DNA from: Bacillota bacterium
GTDB taxonomy: Bacteria > Bacillota > UBA4882 > UBA10575
NCBI GenBank assembly: GCA_012727425.1
Contig: JAAYHQ010000023.1
Coordinates: 1 to 52,900 of the forward strand
Direction: 5' to 3'
DNA: 52,900 bases
The stretch's first letter is position 1. Every line of letters starts with the position of its first letter. A model generated the notes under the pieces. That model saw only the letters and a program-made list of their open reading frames with translations, searched no databases and was not told the DNA's origin. Both the position numbers and the translations under genes were made by a program. Shown here piece after piece: positions 25,289-34,974 of the stretch.

Positions 25289-25765
25289 ATGAATATTCAG
25301 GAAATCAAAGAGCTAATGCAAATGCTGGTGGAGACCGATATTACCGAATTAAATTTAGAAAGCAACGGCACAAAGATCGTGATCAAAAAAGGTGTTCCTG
25401 GCGTGGTGCAACCGGTGGTGACCGTGACGCCAACAGCGGCTCCGGCCCCGGCGGCCGCACCCGCCCCTGCGGAGAGTGCCCCGGCACCGGAGGCTGCGGC
25501 GCAGGAGCAGAAACTGGCCCCCAACCAAGAGTACGTCTGTGCCGAGATCGTTGGTACTTTTTATCGGGCGCCCGGTCCGGGGGAAACGCCCTTTGTCGAG
25601 GTGGGGGAGATGGTGGAACCCGGGAAGACCTTGTGTATTATTGAGGCAATGAAGGTCATGAACGAGATCGAAAGCCCGATCCGGGGTAAGGTGGTCGAGA
25701 TTTTGGTGAACGACGCCGAACCGGTTGAATATGGACAACCCTTGTTTATCATCGAAAAAGCCTAA
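25289..25765 (+). CDS. accB: Biotin carboxyl carrier protein of acetyl-CoA carboxylase
   Basis: The 158-residue protein carries biotin for the first step of fatty acid synthesis. It has an N-terminal helical domain (MNIQEIKELMQMLVETDITE), an Ala/Pro-rich flexible linker at about residues 45-75, and a biotinyl domain with the acceptor lysine in EAMKVMNEI. AAGGAG precedes the ATG. It lies 54 bp before accC. The 140 bp between spoIIIAH and accB may hold its own promoter, but I cannot identify a convincing one. Confidence 0.97.
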   Translation: MNIQEIKELMQMLVETDITELNLESNGTKIVIKKGVPGVVQPVVTVTPTAAPAPAAAPAPAESAPAPEAAAQEQKLAPNQEYVCAEIVGTFYRAPGPGETPFVEVGEMVEPGKTLCIIEAMKVMNEIESPIRGKVVEILVNDAEPVEYGQPLFIIEKA

Positions 25766-25818
25766 GTAAAACCGGATGACAACGGAAAGGTCAAACCAGA
25801 GTCGGAGGTGTGGGAGCG

Positions 25819-27174
25819 GTGTTTGGCAAGATTCTAATCGCCAACCGGGGAGAGATTGCCTTACGCGTGATCCGGGCTTGCAAAGAGTTGGGGATCGAAA
25901 CGGTTGCGGTGTATTCCGAAGCGGACCAGGATGCTTTGCATGTGCGCTACGCCGACGAAGCCGTTTGCGTGGGGCCGGCTTCACCATCGAAAAGTTATCT
26001 GAACATCATCAATCTGATCAGTACAGCGACGCTCACTGGGGTGGATGCCATTCATCCGGGGTACGGTTTTTTGGCGGAGAACCCGCGGTTTGTGGAGATC
26101 TGTGAGACCCATAACATTAAGTTTATCGGGCCGCCCGCCGCGGTGATGGAGAAGATGGGCGACAAATCCCGCGCCAAGCGCATTATGAAAGAACAGGGGG
26201 TGCCGGTGATTCCCGGTTCGGACGGGCCCTTGTCTTCCGTTGAGGAAGCGCTGGACGTCGCGGCGGAGATTGGTTATCCGGTGATCATTAAAGCTTCGGC
26301 TGGCGGTGGCGGCCGGGGGATGCGGGTGGTGTCTTCGCCGGAGGACCTGAAGCAAGCGGTCCAAACCGCCCAGATGGAAGCAGAAGCGGCCTTCGGACAC
26401 CCCGAGGTTTATCTCGAAAAGTACATCGAAGAACCGCGGCACATCGAGATCCAGGTTCTCTTTGACGAGTATGGCAACGGTGTTTATCTGGGCGAACGGG
26501 ATTGCTCGCTGCAACGGCGGCACCAGAAGATTTTGGAGGAGAGTCCCTCCCCGCGGGTTTCGCCGGAACTCCGGAAAGCCTTGGGGGAAGCGGCTTTAAA
26601 GGGAGCGCGGGCGGTTGGTTACAAGAACGCCGGGACCGTGGAGTTTTTGGTCGACAAAGACGACCGGTTTTACTTTATGGAGATGAATACCCGGATCCAG
26701 GTGGAGCACCCGGTTACCGAGATGGTTACCGGTATTGACCTGGTGAAACAGCAAATTTTGATCGCCGCCGGCGAGAAGTTGCCCTGGCGGCAGGAGGATA
26801 TTGCCCTGCGCGGGCACGCCATTGAGTGCCGGATTAACGCGGAGGATCCGGCGAAAAATTTCCTGCCCCAACCGGGGTTGATCAAGTTTTACCATGCCCC
26901 CGGCGGTCCGGGGATCCGGGTGGACAGCGCGGCCTATTCAGGGTGTTTAATTACTCCCTATTACGATTCGATGGTGGCCAAGTTGATCGCCTGGGGCGAA
27001 ACGCGGGAGGAAGCGATCGCCCGGATGATCCGGGCCTTGGAGGAGTTCGAAGTGGAAGGGATTCCGACGACGCTCCTCTTCCACTTGGAGATCCTTTACC
27101 ATCCCGATTTTATCAAGGGCGAATTCACGACGGATTTTGTCAATAACTTGATAAAAGAGTTGCGATTGGAATAA
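25819..27174 (+). CDS. accC: Biotin carboxylase subunit of acetyl-CoA carboxylase
   Basis: The 451-residue ATP-grasp enzyme carboxylates the biotin on AccB. It shows [20 protein letters not shown] at the N-terminus, the glycine-rich [16 protein letters not shown] loop, the [20 protein letters not shown] segment, and [20 protein letters not shown] at the active site. The GTG at 25819 is preferred over one at 25810, which lies inside the GGAGGTG ribosome site. accA and accD are not in the window. Confidence 0.97.
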   Translation: MFGKILIANRGEIALRVIRACKELGIETVAVYSEADQDALHVRYADEAVCVGPASPSKSYLNIINLISTATLTGVDAIHPGYGFLAENPRFVEICETHNIKFIGPPAAVMEKMGDKSRAKRIMKEQGVPVIPGSDGPLSSVEEALDVAAEIGYPVIIKASAGGGGRGMRVVSSPEDLKQAVQTAQMEAEAAFGHPEVYLEKYIEEPRHIEIQVLFDEYGNGVYLGERDCSLQRRHQKILEESPSPRVSPELRKALGEAALKGARAVGYKNAGTVEFLVDKDDRFYFMEMNTRIQVEHPVTEMVTGIDLVKQQILIAAGEKLPWRQEDIALRGHAIECRINAEDPAKNFLPQPGLIKFYHAPGGPGIRVDSAAYSGCLITPYYDSMVAKLIAWGETREEAIARMIRALEEFEVEGIPTTLLFHLEILYHPDFIKGEFTTDFVNNLIKELRLE

Positions 27175-27258
27175 AATTTAAGGAAACTTTTTGTGACCGG
27201 GAAAGAAAAGCCCACAATAGGAAGTGGGTATGATTAAATACTGATGGAGGTGGCAGGA

Positions 27259-27663
27259 GTGGCCAGAGATTTTAACCTCGAACATGAGTGGGATGAAAAA
27301 AACGGTTCGATCCGGATTGCCAATGAAGTTGTGGGTGTCATTGCCGGACTGGCGGCTATGGAAGTGAAAGGCGTTTACGGAATGGGCGGCGGGATGGTGG
27401 ACGGCATCACCGAGCTCTTGAAGAAGAAGAACCTGGCGAAAGGGGTCCGGGTGGAAGTCGGCGAGAAGGAGGCCGCCATTGACCTCTCGATCATTGTTGA
27501 ATACGGCTCAAAAATTCCGGAAGTGGCCGTTGCTGTTCAGGAGAACGTGAAACGGGCGATTGAAAGTATGACCGGACTTACGGTGGTGGAGGTTAATGTC
27601 CATATCCAAGGGGTCGAATTTCGACAGGAAGAGCCCCCGCCGGAAGAAAAACGGGTAAAATAA
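27259..27663 (+). CDS. Asp23/Gls24 family envelope stress protein
   Basis: The 134-residue protein matches the Asp23/Gls24 (DUF322) family: IRIANEVVGVIAGLAAMEVKG, GVRVEVGEKEAAIDLSIIVEYG and VVEVNVHIQGVEF. Family members lie under the membrane, held by AmaP, and relate to envelope stress. The GTG at 27259 is chosen because GGAGGTGG is 5-6 bases upstream; an in-frame ATG at 27244 overlaps that site. It heads an asp23-amaP-DUF2273 set before nusB, a typical Bacillota arrangement. Confidence 0.94.
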   Translation: MARDFNLEHEWDEKNGSIRIANEVVGVIAGLAAMEVKGVYGMGGGMVDGITELLKKKNLAKGVRVEVGEKEAAIDLSIIVEYGSKIPEVAVAVQENVKRAIESMTGLTVVEVNVHIQGVEFRQEEPPPEEKRVK

Positions 27664-27688
27664 ACAGGGGGCAAGGGGGTAAGAAGGG

Positions 27689-28222
27689 ATGAAGATCTCT
27701 TACCGGTTGGTTATTATCATCAGTTCCTTGTTGATGCTGGTCCTCTCCATCTTTTTCTTCGGTCTGTTGCTCGGGGAAGACGTCTTTCGCGTGGTCGGAA
27801 TGTTGACCGTTGGAGAAGAGGGCAAAGTTTTTAAACTCGTTGCCTTTCTCTTATTCTTCATCTTCTTTGTCCTGTTGTGGATGGCCGGATTGCACACGAA
27901 GAAGGAACTGAAGACGATTATCCACGAGACGGAGCTGGGTGAGATCCGTGTCTCCTCACCGGCTGTGGAAGCCTTGGCCTTACGGGCTGTGAACAAGATC
28001 AGGGGTGTGAAGGAAGCGGAAATCCGGGCGTTAACGGAAAACGAACGCCTCAGCTTCCAGGTGGAGATTGTCAGCTCCCCTGATATGAATCTTCCCCAGT
28101 TGATCTACGAGATCCGGGAAGAACTGCGCGGATATATCCACGCCACGCTCGGGATCCCGGTTAACAACGTGGAAGTGACGGTGACGAAAGTCTCGGCGGA
28201 GCCGCGGGCGCGGGTGGAATAA
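27689..28222 (+). CDS. amaP: Alkaline shock response membrane anchor protein AmaP
   Basis: The 177-residue protein has two N-terminal membrane helices (about residues 5-27 and 49-68) and a cytoplasmic domain that itself resembles Asp23 (SSPAVEALALRAVNKIRGVKE, VEIVSSPDMNLPQLIYEI). In staphylococci AmaP tethers Asp23 to the membrane; the same role is likely here with the preceding gene. It lies 25 bp after it. Confidence 0.93.
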   Translation: MKISYRLVIIISSLLMLVLSIFFFGLLLGEDVFRVVGMLTVGEEGKVFKLVAFLLFFIFFVLLWMAGLHTKKELKTIIHETELGEIRVSSPAVEALALRAVNKIRGVKEAEIRALTENERLSFQVEIVSSPDMNLPQLIYEIREELRGYIHATLGIPVNNVEVTVTKVSAEPRARVE

Positions 28223-28235
28223 GGAGGGAGGAGTA

Positions 28236-28475
28236 ATGGCCGAGAAGGACAATAACCAGCTGTTACAGTTGTTCTTGACCTATAAAGGACGGATCTTTTC
28301 TTCGGCTTTAGGGGTTGTGACCGGCATTTTAGTCCTCTGTCTTGGCTGGATTAAGGCCTTGTCTTTTGCCTTTTGTGTCTGGGTTGGATATCTGGTGGGA
28401 AAAAGATTTGACAGTGGTGAGGAGTTAAGACTGCCAAAATTGCGGGGGCTCTTCCAAAGACGACGAAATTATTAA
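28236..28475 (+). CDS. DUF2273 small membrane protein
   Basis: The 79-residue protein has two closely spaced hydrophobic helices (FSSALGVVTGILVLCLGWIKA and LSFAFCVWVGYLVGKRFDSG, each given in part) and a basic C-terminal tail. It matches DUF2273 proteins that accompany asp23 and amaP genes. It probably joins the same membrane-linked envelope-stress complex. GGAGGGAGGAG precedes the ATG. Its molecular role is unknown. Confidence 0.9.
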   Translation: MAEKDNNQLLQLFLTYKGRIFSSALGVVTGILVLCLGWIKALSFAFCVWVGYLVGKRFDSGEELRLPKLRGLFQRRRNY

Positions 28476-28492
28476 CTTGAGGTTGAGAACAG

Positions 28493-28939
28493 ATGAGTAG
28501 ACGCTTGGCAAGGGAGTTGGCATTCTTTGTTTTATTCCAGCATGATTTAGGTCGGGTGCCCTGGCCGGATGCCGTCCGGTGGCTGTTGACGGAGAATGAA
28601 CTTTCCCCCGATGCCGTCACCTTTCTCAAGGAAATAGTGGCTGGTGCGATCGGGAACCAAAAAGAGATCGACGGCGTTTTGCGGCATTATTCGCAAGACT
28701 GGCCGCTGGCCCGGATGGCCAGTACCGACCGGAACATTCTGCGCTTAGCCGTCTATGAACTGTTGTTCCGCAGTGATATCCCGGTGGAAGTCACCGTCAA
28801 TGAGGCGGTTGAAATGGCGAAAAAATACGGGGATGAGGATTCCGGGAAGTTTGTAAACGGGGTTTTAGGCACCGTTATCCGTGCCGTTCAGGAAATGGTG
28901 AACGTCCCCGTAAAGGTTGACGGGGGGACCAATGAGTAG
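28493..28939 (+). CDS. nusB: Transcription antitermination protein NusB
   Basis: NusB with NusE (S10) binds boxA in ribosomal RNA transcripts and prevents early termination. The 148-residue all-helical protein has SRRLARELAFFVLFQHDLGR at the start, RMASTDRNILRLAVYELLF in the middle and VTVNEAVEMAKKYGDEDSGK near the end, all typical. It is 17 bp after the DUF2273 gene and overlaps the following TsaD-like gene by a few bases. Confidence 0.95.
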   Translation: MSRRLARELAFFVLFQHDLGRVPWPDAVRWLLTENELSPDAVTFLKEIVAGAIGNQKEIDGVLRHYSQDWPLARMASTDRNILRLAVYELLFRSDIPVEVTVNEAVEMAKKYGDEDSGKFVNGVLGTVIRAVQEMVNVPVKVDGGTNE

Positions 28940-29891
28940 TTACTATCTTGGTTTGGATACCAGTTGTTATACCACATCATTGGCGCTGACGGATGCGACC
29001 GGCCGCATCCTGCTGGACGAGCGCCGGGTCTTAACGGTGGAAAAGGGGGCAAAAGGGCTTCGACAATCGGAAGCCCTTTTCCAACATTTAAAGAACCTTC
29101 CGGATTTGATGGAAAGGGCTGCCGCGTTCCGGCCCCTGAAAGGAGTGGCGTATGCGGCGCGCCCGCGTCCGGTGGCCGGATCCTATTTGCCGGTCTTCCT
29201 GGCCGGCGCCAATTTTGGCCGGGTTATTGCCGCCACCGCCGGCGTTCCGCAGCTGGCCGCTTCGCATCAGGAGGGACATATCCGGGCGGCGTTGACCGAT
29301 GCCGGGCTGGAGAGTGACGCCTTTCTTGGGCTCCATCTGTCGGGGGGAACAACGGAGTTGCTGGCCATCCAAAGACAGGCGGAGGGGTTTGCCATTAAAC
29401 TGCTGGGTGGAACCTCCGACTTGCACGCGGGACAAATGGTCGACCGGATCGGGGTGGCGCTGGGCCTGCCCTTTCCGGCCGGTCCCCACTTGGAGGCTTT
29501 GGCTCAGGATGGACAGGCCACCCTGCAGTTGCCGGTGGCCGTCCAGGGTTTGACGGTCAGTTTTTCCGGGCCGACCTCGGCCGCCTTGCGCCTGTGGGCA
29601 CAAAAACCGGCCCCCGCCGATCTGGCCCGGGCGGTCTTGGACTGCCTGGTGGAATCGGTTTTTCGTCTGATCAAAGCCGGCGTGGCCACCGGGGAACCGG
29701 GCTGCCGGGATGTTTTATTGTTCGGCGGGGTCGCCAGCAACGCCTACCTGCGCCGGGAGTTGCGGGCCCGGGTGGCCCGTTTGGACCAGGGTATTAAGGT
29801 GTATTTCGGTAAACCCGCGCTCTCGGCGGACAATGCGGTAGGCCTGGCTTTGCTGGCCCGCGATTACTTTGAGAATCCGCTTTCGCGTTAA
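28932..29891 (+). CDS. TsaD/Kae1-like paralogue (ASKHA fold)
   Basis: The product of about 319 residues resembles the N6-threonylcarbamoyladenosine transferase TsaD but is divergent. It begins YYLGLDTSCYTTSLALTD and keeps the metal-binding H-x-x-x-H in ASHQEGHIRAAL, the HLSGGTTELL phosphate loop, VSFSGPTSA and FGGVASNAYLR. Such paralogues beside nusB occur in many Clostridia-like genomes, separate from true tsaD. Its substrate is unknown. The ATG at 28932 overlaps the nusB stop region; a TTG five codons earlier is possible. Confidence 0.85.
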   Translation: MSSYYLGLDTSCYTTSLALTDATGRILLDERRVLTVEKGAKGLRQSEALFQHLKNLPDLMERAAAFRPLKGVAYAARPRPVAGSYLPVFLAGANFGRVIAATAGVPQLAASHQEGHIRAALTDAGLESDAFLGLHLSGGTTELLAIQRQAEGFAIKLLGGTSDLHAGQMVDRIGVALGLPFPAGPHLEALAQDGQATLQLPVAVQGLTVSFSGPTSAALRLWAQKPAPADLARAVLDCLVESVFRLIKAGVATGEPGCRDVLLFGGVASNAYLRRELRARVARLDQGIKVYFGKPALSADNAVGLALLARDYFENPLSR

Positions 29892-30042
29892 ATTTCTTGG
29901 GAATTGAGCAGGGCGGATGGCAAAGTTCAATTGTTACGCCGCCGGCCAGCCATCCGGCCAAGAAAATGTACGGCTCTATGTGGGCGAATTGGCAGCCGGC
30001 ACGGGCGACTTAGCGTCGACGGCTGGAAGGGAGGAACAGACC

Positions 30043-32712
30043 TTGGAGAAGATGTTGATCATTGACAGCCACAGTTTGGCGCACCGCGCCTTCCACGCCC
30101 TAAAGGACACCAACATGCGGACGACGGCGGGACTGCCCACCAGCGCGGTGTACGGGGTGGCCACAATGGTGCTCCGTTTGCTCGAGGATGAGCAGCCCAC
30201 CCATTTGGTGGTGGCCGAAGATCTGGGCAAGACTTTCCGGCACGAAGTCTATGCCGATTACAAAGGGACCAGGAAAGAACTGGACGAGGACCTTCTGGTC
30301 CAGTTCCCATACATCAAAGAGTTTTACGAGAGCATGGGAGCGACGGTGCTTGGGGTGGACGGGTATGAAGCCGATGATGTGATCGGGACGATGGCCCGGG
30401 CGGCGCAGGAAGCCGGGCTTCCGGTCTGTATTGTCACCGGGGACCAGGATGCCTTTCAGTTGATCGGGGACGGGGTCTGTGTCTATTACACCCGGCGCGG
30501 GATTACCGATCTGGTACGGGTTACCGCCGAGTATCTGCAGAAGAAATACGGGTTGACTCCCCGGCAGTGGGCGGATTTTAAGGCGTTGAAAGGGGACCCG
30601 TCCGACAATATCCCCGGGATCCCTGGGATAGGGGAGAAAACGGCAGTCAAACTACTGCACACCTTTGAAAGTCTGGACGCGATGCTGGCCCACCCGGAGC
30701 AGATTGCGAATGAACGGTTGCAAAAATTATTGGTCAGCCACCGTGAAGACGCGCAGCGCTGGCGGGAACTGGTGACAATCCGGCGGGATGTTCCGCTGCC
30801 GGTGGCCCCGGCGGCCTGCCGTTTTCACTTTGATGTGCCGCGCCTGGCGGCCTTCTTCCGCAAACTGGAGTTCCGAAGCCTCCTGGGCCGCCTGGCGGTG
30901 AAAGTGCCGGCCGCACCGGTTGAAGTGGGACCGGTCTTAACCCCGGAAGCCCGGATTCTGACCGGGGAAGACCTGCCAGCCTTTTTGGAAGGCAGCGACG
31001 GGCAACCGGTGGCCCTGCAGTTTCTGGCGGCGGAAGCCACCTGGCAGCGGGGGGAAGTCCTGGGGGTCGCCTTTTCGAAAGACGATGAACATCATGGTTT
31101 TCTCCCCTTGGCCGGCGGGGCGGAATCTTGGCCGGAGCCGCTCGTCCGGTGGCTGGCCGATCCCCAGGCACCGAAGCTGGCCTTTGATGGGAAAACCCAG
31201 ATGGTCCTAGCGGACCATTACGGGTCGACCTGGGAAGGTTTGGCTTTTGACGCGCTGATCGCCGCCTATCTGGTGAGCGGAGGCCGGTGGCAATTAACCT
31301 TGGAGAACACAGCCCAGACTTTGCTCGGGCTCGAACTTCCGCTCCTCCAGGACGCCAAGGGGAAGAAACGGACGACCTTTGGGCTGCCGACTGATTGGCC
31401 GGAGGCCGATCTGGCGGCGGCCGGGGTGCGCCGGACGGCAGCCCTCCGTAAGCTCCACCCGGTTTTAGCGGAGAAGATTGCACAGACCGGTGTTGCTGAG
31501 CTGTTCTATGCGGTGGAGATGCCGCTGGTCCAGATCTTGTTTGCCATGGAAAAAGCGGGCGTGAAAGTCTCGCCGGAACAGCTGACTATCCTCCAAACCA
31601 ATTATGCCCGCTGGATTGCGGAACTGGAAACCGAGATCTACCGGCTGGCGGGGGAGGAGTTTAATATTGCCTCGCCAAAACAGTTGGGGGAGGTTCTCTT
31701 TGAACGGCTTGGCCTCCCGGTGGGGAAGCGAACGAAGACCGGTTATTCGACGGATGCGGAGGTTCTGGAGGAACTGGTGGACAAACATCCGATTGTCGAA
31801 AAGGTGCTCGCCTACCGTGGTTTGACCAAGTTGAACTCCACCTATGTGCAAGCCCTCTTGGAGCTGGCCAAGCCACCCGGTTATTTGATCCACACCACCT
31901 TTAACCAAGCGGTGACCGCCACTGGGCGGTTGAGCAGCACCGATCCCAATCTGCAGAATATTCCGGTCCGCAGTGTGGAAGGGCGGGAGATCCGCCGTTG
32001 TTTTATTCCCCACAAGGAAGAGACGGTTTTTCTTTCGGCTGATTACTCCCAGATTGAACTGCGGCTTTTGGCCCATTTTGCCGCCGATGAGAAGCTGTTG
32101 GCGGCTTTCCGGAACGGTGAGGATGTGCACCGGCAGACGGCGGCGGCGATCTTTCACGTCCCGCTGGACCAGGTAAGTCCCGAATTACGGGAGCGGGCCA
32201 AAGCGGTTAATTTTGGAATTATTTATGGTATTAGCGGGTTTGGACTGGCCAAAGGGACCGGTGTCTCCCGCCAGGAGGCGGAAGCTTTCATCGACGCATA
32301 TTTCGCCCAGTACCAAGGGGTTAAGTCCTATTTGGCGGAGTCGATTGCCGCCGCCCGGGAGGCCGGTTATGTCAGTACGATTATGAACCGGCGGCGGTAT
32401 TTGCCCGATCTGAAAGCCCGCAATTTCCAGCGGCGTTCCTTTGCCGAACGGATGGCGCGGAATACGCCGATTCAAGGTTCGGCCGCCGATCTGATCAAGC
32501 TGGCGATGGTGCGGGTGGCGGCGCGTTTGCGCCAAGAGAAACTCCCCGCGACTCTGCTCTTACAGGTCCATGACGAGTTGCTGTTGGAGGTGGACCGGGC
32601 GGCCCTTCCGGAGACGGAGAAGGTTTTGCGTGAGGAGATGGAACAGGTTTTTGAACTGCGGGTCCCGTTGGCGGTGGATCTGAAAAGTGGCGATAATTGG
32701 GGTGATTTATAG
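30043..32712 (+). CDS. polA: DNA polymerase I
   Basis: PolA fills repair gaps and removes RNA primers. The 889-residue protein has a 5'-3' exonuclease/flap domain (about 1-290; KMLIIDSHSLAHRAFHA, DGYEADDVIGTMA, GDPSDNIPGIPGIGEKTA), a middle domain whose proofreading DxE motif appears lost (FLAAEATWQRGEVLGVAF), and the polymerase domain with SADYSQIELRLLAH, KAVNFGIIYGISGFGL and LLQVHDELLLEV. Loss of proofreading is usual in Bacillota PolA. The TTG start at 30043 has AAGGGAGG 8 bases before it; the frame extends 42 codons upstream to an ATG at 29917 without a ribosome site or homology. Confidence 0.96.
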   Translation: MEKMLIIDSHSLAHRAFHALKDTNMRTTAGLPTSAVYGVATMVLRLLEDEQPTHLVVAEDLGKTFRHEVYADYKGTRKELDEDLLVQFPYIKEFYESMGATVLGVDGYEADDVIGTMARAAQEAGLPVCIVTGDQDAFQLIGDGVCVYYTRRGITDLVRVTAEYLQKKYGLTPRQWADFKALKGDPSDNIPGIPGIGEKTAVKLLHTFESLDAMLAHPEQIANERLQKLLVSHREDAQRWRELVTIRRDVPLPVAPAACRFHFDVPRLAAFFRKLEFRSLLGRLAVKVPAAPVEVGPVLTPEARILTGEDLPAFLEGSDGQPVALQFLAAEATWQRGEVLGVAFSKDDEHHGFLPLAGGAESWPEPLVRWLADPQAPKLAFDGKTQMVLADHYGSTWEGLAFDALIAAYLVSGGRWQLTLENTAQTLLGLELPLLQDAKGKKRTTFGLPTDWPEADLAAAGVRRTAALRKLHPVLAEKIAQTGVAELFYAVEMPLVQILFAMEKAGVKVSPEQLTILQTNYARWIAELETEIYRLAGEEFNIASPKQLGEVLFERLGLPVGKRTKTGYSTDAEVLEELVDKHPIVEKVLAYRGLTKLNSTYVQALLELAKPPGYLIHTTFNQAVTATGRLSSTDPNLQNIPVRSVEGREIRRCFIPHKEETVFLSADYSQIELRLLAHFAADEKLLAAFRNGEDVHRQTAAAIFHVPLDQVSPELRERAKAVNFGIIYGISGFGLAKGTGVSRQEAEAFIDAYFAQYQGVKSYLAESIAAAREAGYVSTIMNRRRYLPDLKARNFQRRSFAERMARNTPIQGSAADLIKLAMVRVAARLRQEKLPATLLLQVHDELLLEVDRAALPETEKVLREEMEQVFELRVPLAVDLKSGDNWGDL

Positions 32713-32713
32713 G

Positions 32714-33535
32714 ATGCCGGAATTACCAGAAGTCGAAACCATCCGCCGGTCCTTACTGCCGTTGGTGCAGGGGGCGGAGATCGAGACGGTCCAAGTCTTC
32801 CTGGCGAAAGCGGTCCGGCCCGCCCCGGCGGAGTTCGCGGCGGGGCTTACCGGACGGCGGATCACCGGGATCGAACGGCGGGGAAAGTATCTGTTGTTTC
32901 AGTTGGATAATGGGCAGTGTTTGACAATCCATCTCCGGATGGCCGGCCGTTTGGTCTGGCAGAGCCGGACGACCCCCTTGGCGAAGCATACTACGTTGGT
33001 GATAAATTTTCGGGACGGGAAGAGCCTACATTTTGTCGACCCGCGTAAATTTGGCACCGCCGTGTTGTTTCCCCCGGCGGCACCGCCGGCCGGTCTGACC
33101 GCGCTTGGTTTAGAACCGTTAACAACGGAGAAGGAAAAACTGCTGGCGGTTTTGGAAAAGGCGGCGGCCCGGCGGTCGGGGCCGGTGAAGGGCCTGCTTT
33201 TGGACCAACGGGTGCTGGCCGGGTTGGGGAATATATACGCGGATGAGGTTTTGTTTGCGGCGGGGATTTCCCCCCTGCGTCCGGCCCGGGAGGTCACGCG
33301 GGCCGAATGGGAAAAGCTTTACGGATGCATGGTTGCGATTCTAAATAAAGCCCTGGTCCACCGGGGAACTTCCCAACGGGATTATGTGGACGGGCGTGGC
33401 GAGGCCGGCGAATTTCAGCACTATTTGCAGGTTTATGGGCGGAAAAAAGAAACCTGTTTCGCGTGCGGTGCGCCGTTGGTCTATGTCCGGGTGGCCGGCC
33501 GGGGGACCCATTACTGTCCTACCTGTCAAAAATAG
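32714..33535 (+). CDS. mutM: Formamidopyrimidine-DNA glycosylase
   Basis: MutM removes 8-oxoguanine and ring-opened purines and cuts the abasic site. The 273-residue protein must begin MPELPEVET, since proline 2 and glutamate 3 are catalytic, which fixes the start at 32714, one base after the polA stop. It keeps ITGIERRGKYLLF, IHLRMAGRL, VDPRKFGT and a C-terminal zinc finger with CFACG and CPTC. The gene sits between polA and coaE, the common Bacillota repair cluster. Confidence 0.97.
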   Translation: MPELPEVETIRRSLLPLVQGAEIETVQVFLAKAVRPAPAEFAAGLTGRRITGIERRGKYLLFQLDNGQCLTIHLRMAGRLVWQSRTTPLAKHTTLVINFRDGKSLHFVDPRKFGTAVLFPPAAPPAGLTALGLEPLTTEKEKLLAVLEKAAARRSGPVKGLLLDQRVLAGLGNIYADEVLFAAGISPLRPAREVTRAEWEKLYGCMVAILNKALVHRGTSQRDYVDGRGEAGEFQHYLQVYGRKKETCFACGAPLVYVRVAGRGTHYCPTCQK

Positions 33536-33580
33536 GGGAAAGACGGAAGAGGAAAGAACCACCAGGGGAGAAGGGAAACA

Positions 33581-34216
33581 ATGGGCAATGGTTTCGTAAT
33601 TGGCCTCACCGGGGGAATGGGCACCGGGAAAACGACGGTGGCCCGGATTTTGCAGGAATTAGGTTTAACGGTGATCAGTGCGGACGAAATCGGGCATGAG
33701 TTGTTGCAGCCGGGAACGGAAGTGTACGAAGCGGTAAAACAAGCCTTTGGCCCGGAGATTGTGGACGCGGGGGGGCAGATTGACCGGCGGGCTTTGGGCC
33801 GGGTTGTGTTCAGCAACCCCGACAAGCGTCAGCGCTTAAACGCCCTGACACACCCGGCGATTATTGCCCGGATCAAGGCGGAAGTACAGGCGCGAAAACG
33901 GGCGGGGCAGGATGTGGTGGTTGAGGTTCCGCTCCTGTTTGAAGCGGGTCTGGACGCCAAGGCGGCAACCGGTTTTGATGAGATCTGGGTAGTGGCGGCG
34001 TCCCCGGCGGTCCAGTTGGCGCGGGTCCAAGCCCGGGACGGCTTGAGTGCGGAAGAGGCCCGGCGGCGGATCGGGGCCCAAATGCCGCTGCGGGCGAAGA
34101 TTGACCGGGCCGATGTGGTTATTTACAATGATGGTACCGAAACGGAGTTGAAAGCGAAAGTGGCCCGGTTGCTTGCCGCCAGGAAACGGGTGCATATTTC
34201 TCCGTCCGGGGCATAG
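33581..34216 (+). CDS. coaE: Dephospho-CoA kinase
   Basis: CoaE phosphorylates the 3'-hydroxyl of dephospho-CoA, the last step of CoA synthesis. The 211-residue protein has the P-loop LTGGMGTGKTTVA, VISADEIGHELLQPG, LTHPAIIARI and VEVPLLFEAGLDA. Length is normal. GGGGAGAAGGG lies upstream of the ATG. It follows mutM and is directly followed by a lytic transglycosylase gene. Confidence 0.96.
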   Translation: MGNGFVIGLTGGMGTGKTTVARILQELGLTVISADEIGHELLQPGTEVYEAVKQAFGPEIVDAGGQIDRRALGRVVFSNPDKRQRLNALTHPAIIARIKAEVQARKRAGQDVVVEVPLLFEAGLDAKAATGFDEIWVVAASPAVQLARVQARDGLSAEEARRRIGAQMPLRAKIDRADVVIYNDGTETELKAKVARLLAARKRVHISPSGA

Positions 34217-34241
34217 GATGGACTTAGGTTGGGAGCGGGTG

Positions 34242-34817
34242 GTGAAGGTTATTTTTTTCGTGATTAAAAAACGCCAGCTCAAGATCGGCCTTGTTTTGCT
34301 CATGAGCCTGCTGGGTGTGGCGCTCCATAAACCGGTGGGACGGCTAGTGTACCCTTTTCCGTACCGGGAGGAGATTGAGATACGGTCGGAATATGCCGGG
34401 GTCGATCCTCAACTGGTGGCCGCGCTGATCTATGTGGAAAGCAAGTTTGACCCCAAGGCCCGGTCGACCAAAGGGGCCCGGGGATTGATGCAGATCATGC
34501 CGGAGACGGCCGCGTGGGTCAGTGCGCAAAAGGGCCTGGCTTTCCAGGTGGATGATCTGGACCGGCCGGAGGTGAACATCCCGCTTGGGGTCTGGTATTT
34601 GGGTTATTTGTTCCGGGAGTTCAACGGGGACCGGGTTTTGGCCCTGGCCGCCTACAACGCGGGCGGCGAGAAGGTCAAAGCCTGGCTGGTCTCCGGGGCC
34701 TGGACGGGGCGGGTTGATGATCTGCACCGCATCCCCTACCTGGAGACTAGGCGCTACGTGGCCAAGATCATGCGGACGTACTGTTTTTACCGGTATTTAT
34801 ATGCGCAGCCCGAATGA
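34242..34817 (+). CDS. Membrane-anchored lytic transglycosylase
   Basis: The protein of about 191 residues has an N-terminal membrane anchor (LKIGLVLLMSLLGVAL) and an SLT domain with catalytic glutamate in YVESKFDPKA, then STKGARGLMQIMPETAAW and LALAAYNAGGEKVKAWL. It would cleave peptidoglycan on the outer side of the inner membrane. Such genes commonly follow coaE in Clostridia-like genomes. GTG at 34242 is chosen because GGGAG lies 6 bases upstream; ATG at 34218, directly after the coaE stop, is the alternative. Confidence 0.9.
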   Translation: MKVIFFVIKKRQLKIGLVLLMSLLGVALHKPVGRLVYPFPYREEIEIRSEYAGVDPQLVAALIYVESKFDPKARSTKGARGLMQIMPETAAWVSAQKGLAFQVDDLDRPEVNIPLGVWYLGYLFREFNGDRVLALAAYNAGGEKVKAWLVSGAWTGRVDDLHRIPYLETRRYVAKIMRTYCFYRYLYAQPE

Positions 34818-34974
34818 GTTTTTAGGAAACGCAGCCGGGGCCGTATGGGCAAAGGTAAATCCGGCGGTTGGTATTTGGTTGGATTGTCAGCTTGGTGGCT
34901 GTATTTGCTTGGGTCTTAAATAATTGCTACAGTTTTCGAGAAGGCGATAGCTAGTCGAGTGACGCGACGAAAGG

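Noticed and set aside
29917-30042. N-terminal extension of DNA polymerase I from the ATG at 29917
   Set aside because: No ribosome site precedes that ATG, the extra residues match nothing in PolA, and a strong site precedes the TTG at 30043.
34818-34974. Small gene or RNA between the lytic transglycosylase and rimO
   Set aside because: No frame with a ribosome site and no convincing stem was found.
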